This document shows, piece after piece, positions 1 through 11,500 of a stretch of 64,000 nt of DNA. Source of the DNA: Toxoplasma gondii ME49 (lineage: Eukaryota; Apicomplexa; Conoidasida; Eucoccidiorida; Sarcocystidae); contig NC_031478.1 in the NCBI RefSeq assembly GCF_000006565.2, forward strand, positions 5,852,212 to 5,916,211. The letters run 5' to 3'. The stretch's first letter is position 1. Each line of letters opens with the position of its first letter. The notes beneath the pieces are model-generated. The model was given only the letters and a program-made list of their open reading frames with translations. It was not told where the DNA came from and made no database searches. Made by a program: the position numbers and the translations under genes.

Positions 1-70
1 AGATCGGGCTCTGCAAGCTTCAGCGCAGAATGTTTTCGTTCCCTTGCTCTCTCGCTGAATCTGTCTGCAG

Positions 71-1631
71 AACGAGCCGGGGAAAACGAAGAAGAGGCGC
101 CAGGCCTCACGGAGCAAGAAGGACGACGAAGCAGCGGACCGCGAGACGAAGGGGAAAAACATGGAAAACAGGACGAAGAATGGGGAGACAAAGGGCGTGG
201 TGGAGATGCTACGGTACTCTCCTCTTCTCGAGGTCGCTTCTTGACTACGAGACCTACTGCGAACTCTGTCTGAAGAGACAAACGCAAGACAACAGCTTCG
301 AAAGCCAGCTTCGAACGCCTCCCCAGAATGCGCATGCAGTTCAATGGACATACCGCGCAGACGCCACTCCTCCCGACGTCACCTCCCCACACAGTGGCTC
401 GGCAAAGACACTGGTTGAAAGCCGTTCAAGTCCACAATCTCGAAAAGCCATTTCTTGCCGGCGCACGGAGCACTCAATCACAGACGCAGACGTAAAGAGA
501 GATGCCACTACATATATACGTAGACAATCATAGATACGTACAGAGAGGTGTCTTCGTGGGTGGTACAGGTGTGAGAGATCGACGATATTTAGACAGGATC
601 AACGCGCTTTTTAGATCCACAAATGCGGCGTGTATCTGATGAAATTTGCATGAACGCGCAACTGCCTGTCGCACCTTCGACAAACAGCCCCCGCCACATT
701 TGTGCCAGGCCTTGTCGCACAGTCCAGACCCGGTCTCCGTCTCTAGTCTCATCTACACATACACACCTCTGGAACCTGCTTCCCCTTGAGAACGCATGCT
801 CACCCTGAATTTCTCCTTCCGGTCTTCCTCCTTCGCGTTCTCTTTCAACAGCTGGAAAGTCGTCAGGCGCTTCACCAGAGGCTCCGGGGGCTGCGAGCAC
901 GCAGTGACAAAGAGAAAACGGAGGAGACGAAAGGGTCAAAAACGCGCAACCAAGGCCGCTCCGACTGCGGTCAGCAAGTACGCACGAATCGAATTGTAAA
1001 GAGTTCCGTCAACTGCACCCAAACATCCAGTCACAAAACGCCAGTGTGTCCACATCAGGAAGAAAGGAACTCCACACAAAACACAAATATATATATATAT
1101 ATGTATATATGTATATATTTTGTTTTTTGTGTAGGGAGTTTCTCTCTCTCCCAACCTCTTTATAAACACGGACATTGAAAAGGGAACCGTGGACAGACAC
1201 CATCTTGTGCGGCAACTTCTACGTCAGGAAGTCTCTTTGTGAAGGACCCTGTTTCGCAGATTGTTTCTAACTTCATCGAGCAGGCTCGCGCGACACAAGA
1301 TCCTTTTTCTAGTTCTTTGTCACACGCTCCACGCAAAGGCGCACCATGGACTCTGCAGTGCTCGGATGTACGCCATCCTTTCGATCCACTCTTCGTCTTC
1401 AGAAACTCACCTGTTGCTGTTGGCGGCTGACGGCAAATTCAGCGAGCTCTCGTCGGTGGCGTTCGTACGCTCTACACAACGCAGAGATGCAAAGAAGAAG
1501 AAGCAAATACGCGCCACAGACGGACATCAGGAACTCAGAGATTCACCCCAGTCTCAAGGCAAGTCAGCAGCGGCAAAAACGCACGCACACATGCATACAC
1601 ATACATGTTTATATCGAAGTATATATATAGT

Positions 1632-1662
<31 letters not shown>

Positions 1663-1889
1663 GCATACATGGGGGAGAGTATTCAGGCAGGGTTTCACAT
1701 CGCGGCAGTGAGAGACAGGTTCGTCCACAAGACAACAGTCGCGTCAGTACCTTTCACGAGGTCTTCCACATGCGAATTGGCCAGCAGTTCGTAACTCGAA
1801 GTGTTCCCTCTGAAGACGAGTTATGTTTCTTCAACAGCTACCATCTAGAGAGCCACAGACGCAACAGCTGTGCCCGGACGCAGTGTTGA
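71..1889 (+). CDS. Probable 3' exons of an unidentified gene entering from the left edge (partial, frame unresolved)
   Basis: Several short open segments follow good splice acceptors on the + strand. One phase-consistent chain is exon 71-213 (after CTGTCTGCAG; Lys/Arg/Glu-rich), 852-977 (after CTCTTTCAACAG), 1260-1558 (after GTTTCGCAG) and 1687-1889, ending at TGA. The third exon would end at AG|GCAAGT, a perfect GC-AG type donor. The two later introns each hold a (TA)n tract, as introns elsewhere in this window do. A rival chain uses other frames of the same exons: 71-244 has its own stop, the 852 exon can read as a coiled coil beginning LESRQALHQRL, and 1260-1368 can read IVSNFIEQARATQ. I cannot choose between them and recognise no domain. 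The case for a gene rests on acceptors and composition only. Confidence 0.35.
1087..1119. repeat. (TA)n tract with TATATG variants
   Basis: A roughly 33-base TA tract interrupted by ATG steps. It lies in the inferred intron between exons 852-977 and 1260-1558 of the left-edge gene. Confidence 0.9.
1619..1663. repeat. (TA)n tract
   Basis: An interrupted TA tract that would fall inside the inferred GC-AG intron 1559-1686 of the left-edge gene. Confidence 0.9.
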
Positions 1890-4800
1890 AATCTGACGCT
1901 TTTTTCTGGAGAAGAAAGTGAAACTGCACTCGAAACGCGGTGTCTGACAGATACCCGACAAAGGCATGCAGTCGCGGGCAAAAGGCCGGTGAACGCGACT
2001 CTGGTAGTGACAAGTGGAAGCCCTGCTTGATGAACGATTTTGAAAACTCTCCGGTGGCAGTTCAACCAGCGAGTCTTCGGTTAGCAGCACTGGCTTCTTG
2101 TCTAGCTGACTTCGACGATACAGAAAGTCAGAACCCATCTCCATCAAAATCCGAGTTGAAAAGAGGCGCCAGCCTCCAGGCTAAACACCTTCGCTTTTGG
2201 CCGTAACGACGGCCTCAATGACCAGTAACCACGCGATCTACAGAGCATATCGCGACCCAGCACGAGGCGAGGCGCAAACGCGAAACGCAGGGACGCGTCG
2301 GCGTTTCGAAGATCTTGAAAGAGTGGTACAAACTGAACTTCAGCCGTCAGTACGGAGTGTTCCACATGCGACAGAAAAAGGGATACAGAAACTCCGCGAG
2401 AACCATGGAAAGTCGAGAGGAACTTCCAAAGGCCGCAAGCACCAAGCCACACACGGCCATGGTGTATGTCCACTTGTTCGAGCAACCCCGCAGGACATTT
2501 TGTACTGGCGCTGAAGTCGCCTTCTATCCTCATTTGTTCGTGGGGAACGGCAAACGCCCATCACTCTCAAAAGGGAGCAATCTTATCAACATCGGCTGTT
2601 GGTCCGATGGAACTATCCGACCGAGAAAAAACTCAGCCTCCAGGCGACTTTGGTGTGAGCTCGTCGCCGCGAACTCTTCAGCCACAACAGGAATCCGTGG
2701 TACGTGGAACCGGCTCTGGAGGTCTCGGGACCCGCGGCGAGAGTTCACAGATTCCACGAGTTCAGACATGCCACTTGGAAGGGACGTAGCGGGAAGCGAT
2801 TTCAAGCACGATCTAGAGTGATCCGCGAACCGTCTTTGAATGCCACAGAACGGCCAAGACGTTACGCGAAAAGTCCTAGAAAAGAAAAAGAAATCAACTC
2901 ACCTTCTCGCTCGACTCGGCGGGTCGAACACCCGAGGGCGGCGGCTGGGAGTGGACATAGCCTGCAGCTTGTCACAGGTCTGGATGTCCCGACGTGACGG
3001 ACGCGTTGAACCCCCTTTGTTAGCGCAAAAGATTTTTCTCAAGCTCGTTTTTTGTGCCCGCGAAACAAACACGAAAGGGCGTTCAATACAAATGCCACGG
3101 CAAAAACGCCAGCTGACGGGGTTCGGGAAATCTCAAAGAGGTACGGACTGGGGTGGCAAGCACACCTCAGCCACCCGCTACTCGAAGTGTCAGAACTTCA
3201 TTCAGTGAAAATTCTCCGGGGAGAAACCGTGGTGTGCGCTGGAAAGCGGCAGGAATAAAACGGGAGATGAAAAGCGAGACGATGGGGCGAAGACGGGAAA
3301 AACTCATTGACGAAAAAGAGGGCAAGAGAAGTCGACAATCGAGGTAGAGATCGCTCACGGACAGAACAGGAGAAGCTTGTGCTGGTCACGGCTGCTCTTT
3401 GCGCCCCTCAGCACGACATGCGTGACTATGTGCGGTTTTGGTGATGCTTATAAAACAGGCAAAAATGTAGCTTTGTCGGAAGTCGAAAGGCGAACGTTAC
3501 AGGGCGCCCTCATCCACAGGCAGGGCAGCTGAGCGAGGAAGCCCTGAAACATGTGCGACAATCAAACAAACGGGTGGAAGTAACCGAAATGCACTCACAC
3601 ACTACATGGACGAAAAAGTTGGAGCGAAGGACACCTGGAAACGATTCCGAGCAAGCACGTGGTTGGAACCCCAGGGAGCAACCGCGCTTCCATGACCTGG
3701 CGGCCGTGAATGCTGCCTCCTCTAGTCGCCAGCCGAAACCTGACGTCTGCGGCCATTTGCGGCTGGACGGGGGAATAAATCGAAAGTGGAGTCAAAGACG
3801 CACAAAGACCACGGCCCAAGGCCTGCCTGTTTCAGAACACAGGAGAAAAACAACATGAAGCTGGGAAAGCGCCCAAAAAGAAGGAAACTCGCACCACTGC
3901 ACTGGTTGTGTGGCGGAGCAGTCCTCGACAAAAATTGAATACGCCAAACCGGTTGAACGGTAAAGAGAATCCGTATGGCTTGCAAAATTCGCCTGACGGC
4001 GTAAAATCGGTCGCGAAAGGGCGAGAGAGGAACGAGAAAATCATGGGTGTGCTGTGTCTTTGCCGTGACTTGCATGCCTCTGGGGTCAACAACGCCGACG
4101 ACCCCAGCACACGCCGAAATCGGGTGATCCAGCGGACGAGAAGGATTTCCAGAATTCGCAAATACGATTCATAGAAAGCTCTTCGCCATCTGCCACGGGT
4201 GGCCGTTGTTCTCTGCTGATAACAAATAGACAAAGCGCTTCTCAAATATGAAGAAGCAACTTCTTGTCCACCCTGGCAGTTTCCGGTGGACGGCCCAGGA
4301 ATCTAGTGGCGTTGGCTGTCGTCGTTTTCCTTCTGGAAAAAAACATCCAGTCGTTTTTCTTCTGAAAAAAAAAACATCAAGATGTGAAGGTTGTTCGTCA
4401 AATACCGTCATTTGTAGCGTTACAGAACAGAGAAAACAAAGGGTTTCGCGGGATCCCTTTCAACACCCTCTAGAATCGGTTTTGCGAGTTCGAAACACTT
4501 CGGGGAAACGCCTCAGGGCGGAAGCCCAGTGCCCGCACATCGCGGAACTCTTCAATGAAGCAAGAGTGCTTTTCTCTTTTTTGCGGTGACCGTCGTAAAC
4601 ACACTGGAACAATGAGACAACTCCGGTGAACGCCTGAATGGTGGCAAGGGCTCTGTTTCGGAAAAGAATCGTCCCAGTGTAGCGGAGGATCCCAAGTGCA
4701 AAAGCGAGGAATGTGATTTGAGAAATTCACATGGTAGCGAGAGTTGGTGCTCGATGGATAGAATTGTTGGTGGTATCGAAGACAAAGACAAGTTGATACA

Positions 4801-7800
4801 GCGTTTCCTGTCCCCAGCAAGCTTTGCTGTGCAGCACCACAGGGAATGTTTTAAGAGCAGTGCCAGGCTGCTGTAGGACAGCGTAGACGGAACACTAGGG
4901 TCTCTATATCAAGATCGAAATATTAGCAGAACGTCGCGTTTTTTAATAGCTAACCAAGACAACCCTAACCGGATGATCCCAAGGTTCGGCTACCCAGAAT
5001 ATATGCACTGAGAGTAGTCGAAGCCACGCGAACACACTGTAGGTCATATAAACAAATGCACAAAACATGCAAATAGCACTGCGGTCACGAAAAGCACAAT
5101 AGAAGTTTGCTCCGGCAAATCCATGATTCTACCAATCGGCTATATGGGTGTATCTCTACTCCAGGTGCCCAGAGTTGGCGTATTGCCTGTCTTTTTCCAC
5201 ACACACAATGCACCATGCAAGCGACCGGTTGGTTAAGCGTGACATTCTCTGTTACATCTGAACTTTCCAGATTTATTTCAGCGGCTTGGCAGCACCTGTT
5301 TGCCGTTCTGGTACTGACGTATCGAAAAAATACTGGTATGCGCTCCCGACGTTCCGCACAGTGGGTGCAAGCACGCGCGTGGGGGACCTCTCATTTCTTG
5401 TCGTTTCCCTACATTTTGCTTAACACGATAATCTCCTTTTCTACAGCTGAGACGACAGGCAGAAGTTTGCGAACGAGATTTCCACCGGTCAAATTCTCTC
5501 TTCTCCCTTGGCTGACAACTTGTCGTTTGTCAGAATCCCCAGTGTGTGCGATTGACACTTCGACACACTTTTTTTACTGAAGGTGTCCCACCTTTACACT
5601 TCCGTATATCTGGCTTTCCGCCCTACTGACCTCAACTAGTGTAGGATCATGCAAATGGCAGGGAAACTCGAAGAGCCGACTAGACGCGTCGCACATAGCA
5701 AAAGAACGCACAAACATTTGGGTGGGTGTAGAGATGCTTTCCCCTCCGTAGCAGCTGCGGCAGAGGTCCAGATTGTGTACAAGCTATCCTCACCAACTGT
5801 CCAATTAATGTTTTTGAAAAGAAGCGAAGCTGACGTATTTTATCCTGTCTTTGGAAACTGACTGCCTAGTCCCCGTGGACGCTTTCTATCTTGGGATTTC
5901 TCGCCCCTCTGCTAAAACTGCAGGATCGCTTCAAACACGAGGTAACCGACAGACGCAACCAATGCAACGTCCACATTTCTGCACCAATTTCATATTCTCA
6001 GTCAACCAACCTGGTGTCCCAGACGTGGTCTTACTTTTTAGCCAAGCACAGTGGCCTGCACCGTTCAAGAAATGTGCCGCAGCGGTGTGGGGTTGTGTCT
6101 GCCGGCCGCAGATTTACACACAAAGTACTGAGAAGAAGAAAGACAGTGAGCAGAGTTTTCGCGACAGAGTTTGCAAGGGTCCGAAAGGTTTCGTTTTCCT
6201 TTCTGAGACATGCAACGGGACTCTGCAGAGGTGGATAGCACCGACTTTCCAAAACTCAGCTCGATACGCTCAAATATCTTCGCCAGCGTTGCCGTGTTCT
6301 TCAGACATTTGCTTCCACCAGGTCAAAGATTCCCTTTTCACGATTTACCACCCAAAGATTGTCATGATTGTCGCTGTCTATAAGATTCGCACGATGAGGA
6401 ATGACATGAGAAAATATGTGGGGCACCATGACTGTCGTGTCTCCAACCTGGCGCGCTGCTCGAACTTCCTCAAAAAAATAGACACTTTTGCCTGCGGAAA
6501 CAAGCACCGGAGAAACGCATAAGTGCGACAAGTCGTGATCTGAGGCACGGCGACGTCGTGCGTCAGCAACTCAGAGATGCTCTAGAACATGCCCCCGAAT
6601 CATCTACTTGTCGGTCTTGTCTCGCTGTTCCGATCTACGTACGGGGCAGAATCAATCGCCGCCGTTCGTGTCTTGTCCACCATGGAAATCTACGGAGTAA
6701 AGCGCCTCAGGCGATAATCTGCCGTAATCTAGGTTCGAAAAAGCGGTGTTTCGTTGACAGAAAGTTGCAACTTCTCTCTCGCTACCTCTGCTCTGTACCC
6801 CGGTCGCTGAGACAGCCGCTCTGAACGCGCTGTCTCTGGGTGCGGTCGGTCGGACGAAAAAACACAGCGTGACGAATCAGCTTCCGTTTTAGACGCTGCC
6901 CTGTTTTTGTGGAAAAGAACCCTTCGCGCACCAAACGAAACGGCAACAGGCTTTGCCACGGCAGATTCTTCAGCTGAGGCGACTGTTTTTCTTTGTTTTC
7001 TGGCGGTGCGTGTCACCGGATGTTTGTCTTTGCCCCGAGTGTAGGGCCTCCAGGGAAAGCTGTATCGTAATCGAGACGTCTCCGGACAGGTTGGGAATCC
7101 TGGTGCTGTTTGGAGGTGGATTCGCAAAAATGAAGCACGTCAAGAACCTGTCCAGCTGTCTCAGATCGCCTTTGACGCTGTGCAACTGGATGCTTGTCGA
7201 GCTCCGAAACAGTTCCTTCGAACATATTTGTTATGGTTACGTCCTCGACTTTCCTTTGTGGCCTTGACCTCGACGGACTTCCAAAAAGCCCGACAGGACA
7301 ACGCCGTGCAGATTGACTTTTTGCCATGTTCTGGCCGTCACCCTTTTCTGCCGCGTCCTCGATGCTGCTCCTGTCTGCCCTGGATCTTAAACTCAAGAAG
7401 GTTAACACGACTCCCGCAGCCACATTGCCGGTTGCCTTTTTTGCCGTGCGCTCGCCCTGTTTTTGTGATATTCCTGCGGTCCGCTAGGCTCCATCGTCGG
7501 GTGTGTAAAAGTGTAGCGTTGAATTTTCTGTCCTCTTGGTTCCACTGTCTGCACCTAACTATACCGATCTCGCCTTGTGTACTCCTCTTACCCACTGTCC
7601 CGCTCAGATTTCTGGTGTGCATGAGAGACTGATTCTTTTAGGCACTACAGAATCTTGGTACGTGAGAAAAGATACCCCACAAAGAACTGGCGCGGAGATG
7701 ATGCCGCCCTGAAGACCTCGTTAGCTGTCTGTGTTTCACAAGACAAAAAGCGCAGCGACAACAATCTCATATGCCAGTTTTGTACTGTTTTCTTGACTGC

Positions 7801-8532
7801 ATGTGTGAATGCTTTGTCGTCCTCGTCACTCATTCGATCCAGAACACTGCAAAGGCGGGTCAAGATGAGAAGTGCGAGCCACTGTGTTTCGGATTCTGTG
7901 TGTTTCCACCTGAACGCCGGCAGTTCCTTGTTCCTCTCTGCGTGCTCTCCGTATGTCCGTAACCAACTTTCTTCATGGTAGTCCATTGCTTTGGCACATC
8001 GCAGTGGCTGTCCCTCGCTCCCGAGTCCGTTGCGCACACACTCACTTCCCCGTGCTGTCGGTTTCTAAAATGAAAAGTGCCTCTACTCGTGTCGTCGGAA
8101 GAGGGGCTGTGTCCGCTGAAGGCTCCCCGCCTGCGCGAACGCCTGCTTCCTCAGAAAGTCCTTCTACTCTGAACTTTGCCACTCACTTAACAGTCCCTCG
8201 GAAAGATTTGTTTGTCTCTTGTGTGTTCACTCGTGCGAATTTCATTGGTGTTCAACGCCTCCAAATAGACACCTTGGTTAAATATTCCGCCTCTAAGTGT
8301 AGAACCAACCACGTTTTTTCGGTCAGGCTCTGCGCGTCACCTGTGGTTTGGTGCCCGTCCTGTTGTGTCCACTTCGTTGGCGGCCGCATTTTCCAAGCAA
8401 CTGTTGTTTTCCCTACCCCGCGGCAGACTCACGTTGCAGTACGTCGGTTTACCTGCAACAGAAGCCTGTCTTTTGCGATCAGGTTGACAGCCTTGTCGCC
8501 GGGGCGTCGCGCTGCTCGTTTGTTTACCGACC
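1890..8532. other. 6.6-kb stretch without a supportable gene; right part probably leader/promoter of the ApiAP2 gene
   Basis: No open frame here joins across convincing splice sites, and the frames present are short, mostly lack an ATG and show no recognisable motif. The + strand is purine-rich over roughly 2000-5000. It turns pyrimidine-rich from about 7250 to 8500, which would fit a transcribed 5' leader of the ApiAP2 gene starting at 8533. A palindrome GAGACGTCTC lies at 7073-7082, joining both orientations of the GAGACG core known from Toxoplasma promoters. An ATG at 8070 opens a frame that overlaps the ApiAP2 start. I saw no tRNA, rRNA or mobile element. Confidence 0.5.
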
Positions 8533-11500
8533 ATGTCCGCGGGTACGGCAGCCAGCTACTTACAGGACCAAGGGGGAAACTGGATGCAGTCCAGAAACTC
8601 CGCTTTTCACGCAAGAAACTCTGAGGTGTCTTCTTTCCACGCGGGCTCGGTTGTCGACTCAGCAAGCAGCGACAGCAGGACACACAAAGTCGCTGCGTCC
8701 GCTGGCCCCCCCCAGATTGGCAGCGACGCTGAACGGTCTGGACCTACGGAAAACGCAGAAGTCCCCTTTGACTCTTCTTGCGCGTGCTCCGCTGCCGGTT
8801 CCGCCAGTGCGTTCAGAACAGAAATGCACGGGGAAACACCCGAGAAACCTGAAGTCCACTGTGTACCCGACACACGCATCTACGTTGAAGACAAAAAGCT
8901 TGCAGTACCTTCAGCGTTTGTGCCGGGGTACCTCCGACCAGTGCCCACACCAGTAAACAACACTGTGCTTTCGCCATCTTCTCTTGATTCTGTCTCTCCT
9001 TCTTTCCACTCTTCTGTCGCCTCGGCGTTGCGGTCGCTTTCGGCAGCTGGCGAAGGCGTCCAACCTTCTTGCCGATCCCCAGGTGAAGGCCAGGCAACTT
9101 CCAAGAGCACAAACGCCGAGTCTGGGAGTCTACCGGCAAACACGGAGACAGCGCGACAAGAAGAGAAAAACAAGGACCTGTTCCAAGCGAGTCCTTCGAC
9201 TAATGAAACAGGACAGGAAAGTCATTCTCGAGCCCCAGGACATGCAGCGACCTCCTCCGGTAAACTGCGACTCCATGCACGTTCACCAGACGCCCCTGGC
9301 GAGCCAGATGGGCTCTCAGAGGCCGTTGGAAGTCACTGCTTCCCTTCTGTCGGTGACTACGCTCTGCTCTCCGAAAATCCAAAAGTCAGCTGGACAGGAA
9401 ACCGCAACGGTAAGCCTTTGTTTTAAGTCTCACGGTATGTTCCACGGTGTTTTCTCAGTGTTGTGGACACGTTCGATCGCTCGTTGCAAGAAAATGGAGA
9501 CTTCAAGAAGCCAAGAAATATCTTGCCTCACGCCGGCACCCCCAAACCGCTGAAGGCGAATGCTAGTCGAGGGCAGCCAGCGGATCTGAGGAGTTCTTCA
9601 ATTTCGTAGAGAGGCAGTCTTCGGCTCGCTTTCTTGCAAAAAGAAAAGGGCTACTGAGGACGTTTCACTCAGCCACCGCTGGAGCCCAATGTTGCAAGGG
9701 GGAACTGTGAAGTCCCCCGTCTGCTACGTACACGCATGTCCACTTTTTCTTGATCCAGAGACTTGCATCCCTCGTTCCTAGTAAGAGTCGTGCGAGGTCC
9801 TGTCGCAGTATCCTGCCGACAGACACCTCATAAGAAGCTGTGAAGAGAAATTCGACCTCGAGACGTTTGTCGACATCAAGCAGCCCAACACTCAGGTGGA
9901 TGTGCAAGTCGTCCACATCACTCCTGTCGATGTGCGCTGGGTCAGCCTTCGTTCTAGAGTCCTCGGCGCCACTACGTCGGACTTGGTTGCTTTTTATGGC
10001 TCTTGTCGCTCTCAACAAATGGGTGCTTGAATCCAACTTTCGACTTGATGTATCTGCGACCGACCTCCCCATCCCTCTGTGTCTTGCCGTGCGACCCGAA
10101 GCTGCGTCGGAGTCTCCTTGTCGGCTGTATAGGCGCCCTGTTGCCAGCGACAAGAGCTACTCGAGTGCATTCAACATCAACTCGCATATCTATTTGACTG
10201 TCGTCCTTGTTCGTAACTCGAGTTCCATCAAGCCGAGTCAATCCGCGTAATTGATGTGCCGCGGTTTTGTGCAGAGCATGCGTACGTCGAGAGGCGCTCA
10301 GCCTTCCACTCCTCCTCCTCCATGGGGTGTCTCGTCACGATGGCCGCACCCTGCACATCGTCGGCGGAGGCATCATCAGCATCACCTTTTAAAAAGTACC
10401 TTCTTCCCGATAGTTCACTGAAGCTTGCAGAGCACTCGATCCCCTCAGACAGTCGGTATGAGAACTTGGAGGCAAATCGTTTCCTGTGGGATTTGTCGGC
10501 GAAACCCGGTGCCGTTTCTGAGGATACGGAGAAGCACCGTTCTGTACAGGCAGCGGACAGCGATGAAAAGCCAAACGCCGCCAGCTGCCGTTGTGTTTCT
10601 CCGTCAGACTCTCTGTCCGTTTCGAGGCATTCGATTTTGGAGACGGTTCCCGACCTCAACAGCACCTGTGGCCTCCCAGACGACGACACAGGCGTTGGTG
10701 GAATACCGCGCCAACATATGGTCTACTCCGGTGGATTACAGTTATCTCTGAGGTCGCCTCTCTCTCTCGAAGATGCTTCCGACGAGGATCGAACAAGCTT
10801 CGCCTTCCACAACTTTTCTTCTCCGTCGCTACACACCCCTTCCAACAAGACAGACGGCAGCCTCTGGAACCACTTGGGGTGTTCCTCCACGCCTTGTTCT
10901 TCCAACGGCAGCAAAGCCGAGGAAGCGACTCTCTCAGGAGGGATGTCGAAGGCGAAGGAGGCGCGACAGCCGCTTTTCTTTGGCGCCTCTCAGGAGACAA
11001 GGTTTCTCAGGGCAGGCGCCCTGTCCCTGGAGGACACCGACTGCTCGGGGACTGCAGACAACGGAATCTTGTCTGGGGAAGAGAGTGAGGGAGCCAGCAC
11101 GAGTACGCACTACTACTCGGCCTGTGAACTGTCTCACAGCCTGTCTCGCGACGCAGTGAGGATAAGGGACATTTTCAGCGAAGAAGTCGGGGAATTCCTC
11201 CAAGGGAAAAACCACTTCGAGTTCTGCTCACCTTCAGCTCGTGACCGGAAACACACCCTCTCTCCTATCTTGTCTTCGAGGAAGACCGATGCCTTCAGCT
11301 TATCGCGGTGCCTGACACACCACGTGGAGTCGGACCCAGTCGAAAATGGCGCCTCTGCCAGGGACAGAGGAACTTGCTTCTTCGGCGTTGTTTGCTCCTG
11401 TCTCTCGTTCTGCAAGACGCACCGCCTTTCGCGCGCGCCTGTCGTCAACCCTGTCTCTTGTTCAACAGTTTCTGGCGCTTGTGACTCGCCTTGTCTCTCA

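Noticed and set aside
4485..4510. GAGTTCGAAAC resembling a tRNA T-loop
   Set aside because: No matching A-box, anticodon stem or acceptor stem at the right distances.
4900..5570. AT-richer patch considered as inserted mitochondrial DNA
   Set aside because: No cytochrome b, cox or mitochondrial rRNA sequence could be recognised in any frame.
5851..6522. 223-codon open frame on the + strand
   Set aside because: It opens with TTG, shows no family motif, and no splice sites link it to another coding segment.
7013..7327. 104-residue frame on the - strand starting MAKSQSARRC
   Set aside because: The ATG context is fair, but the frame is short, has no motif, and the downstream frame (6729-7127) cannot be joined by a good acceptor.
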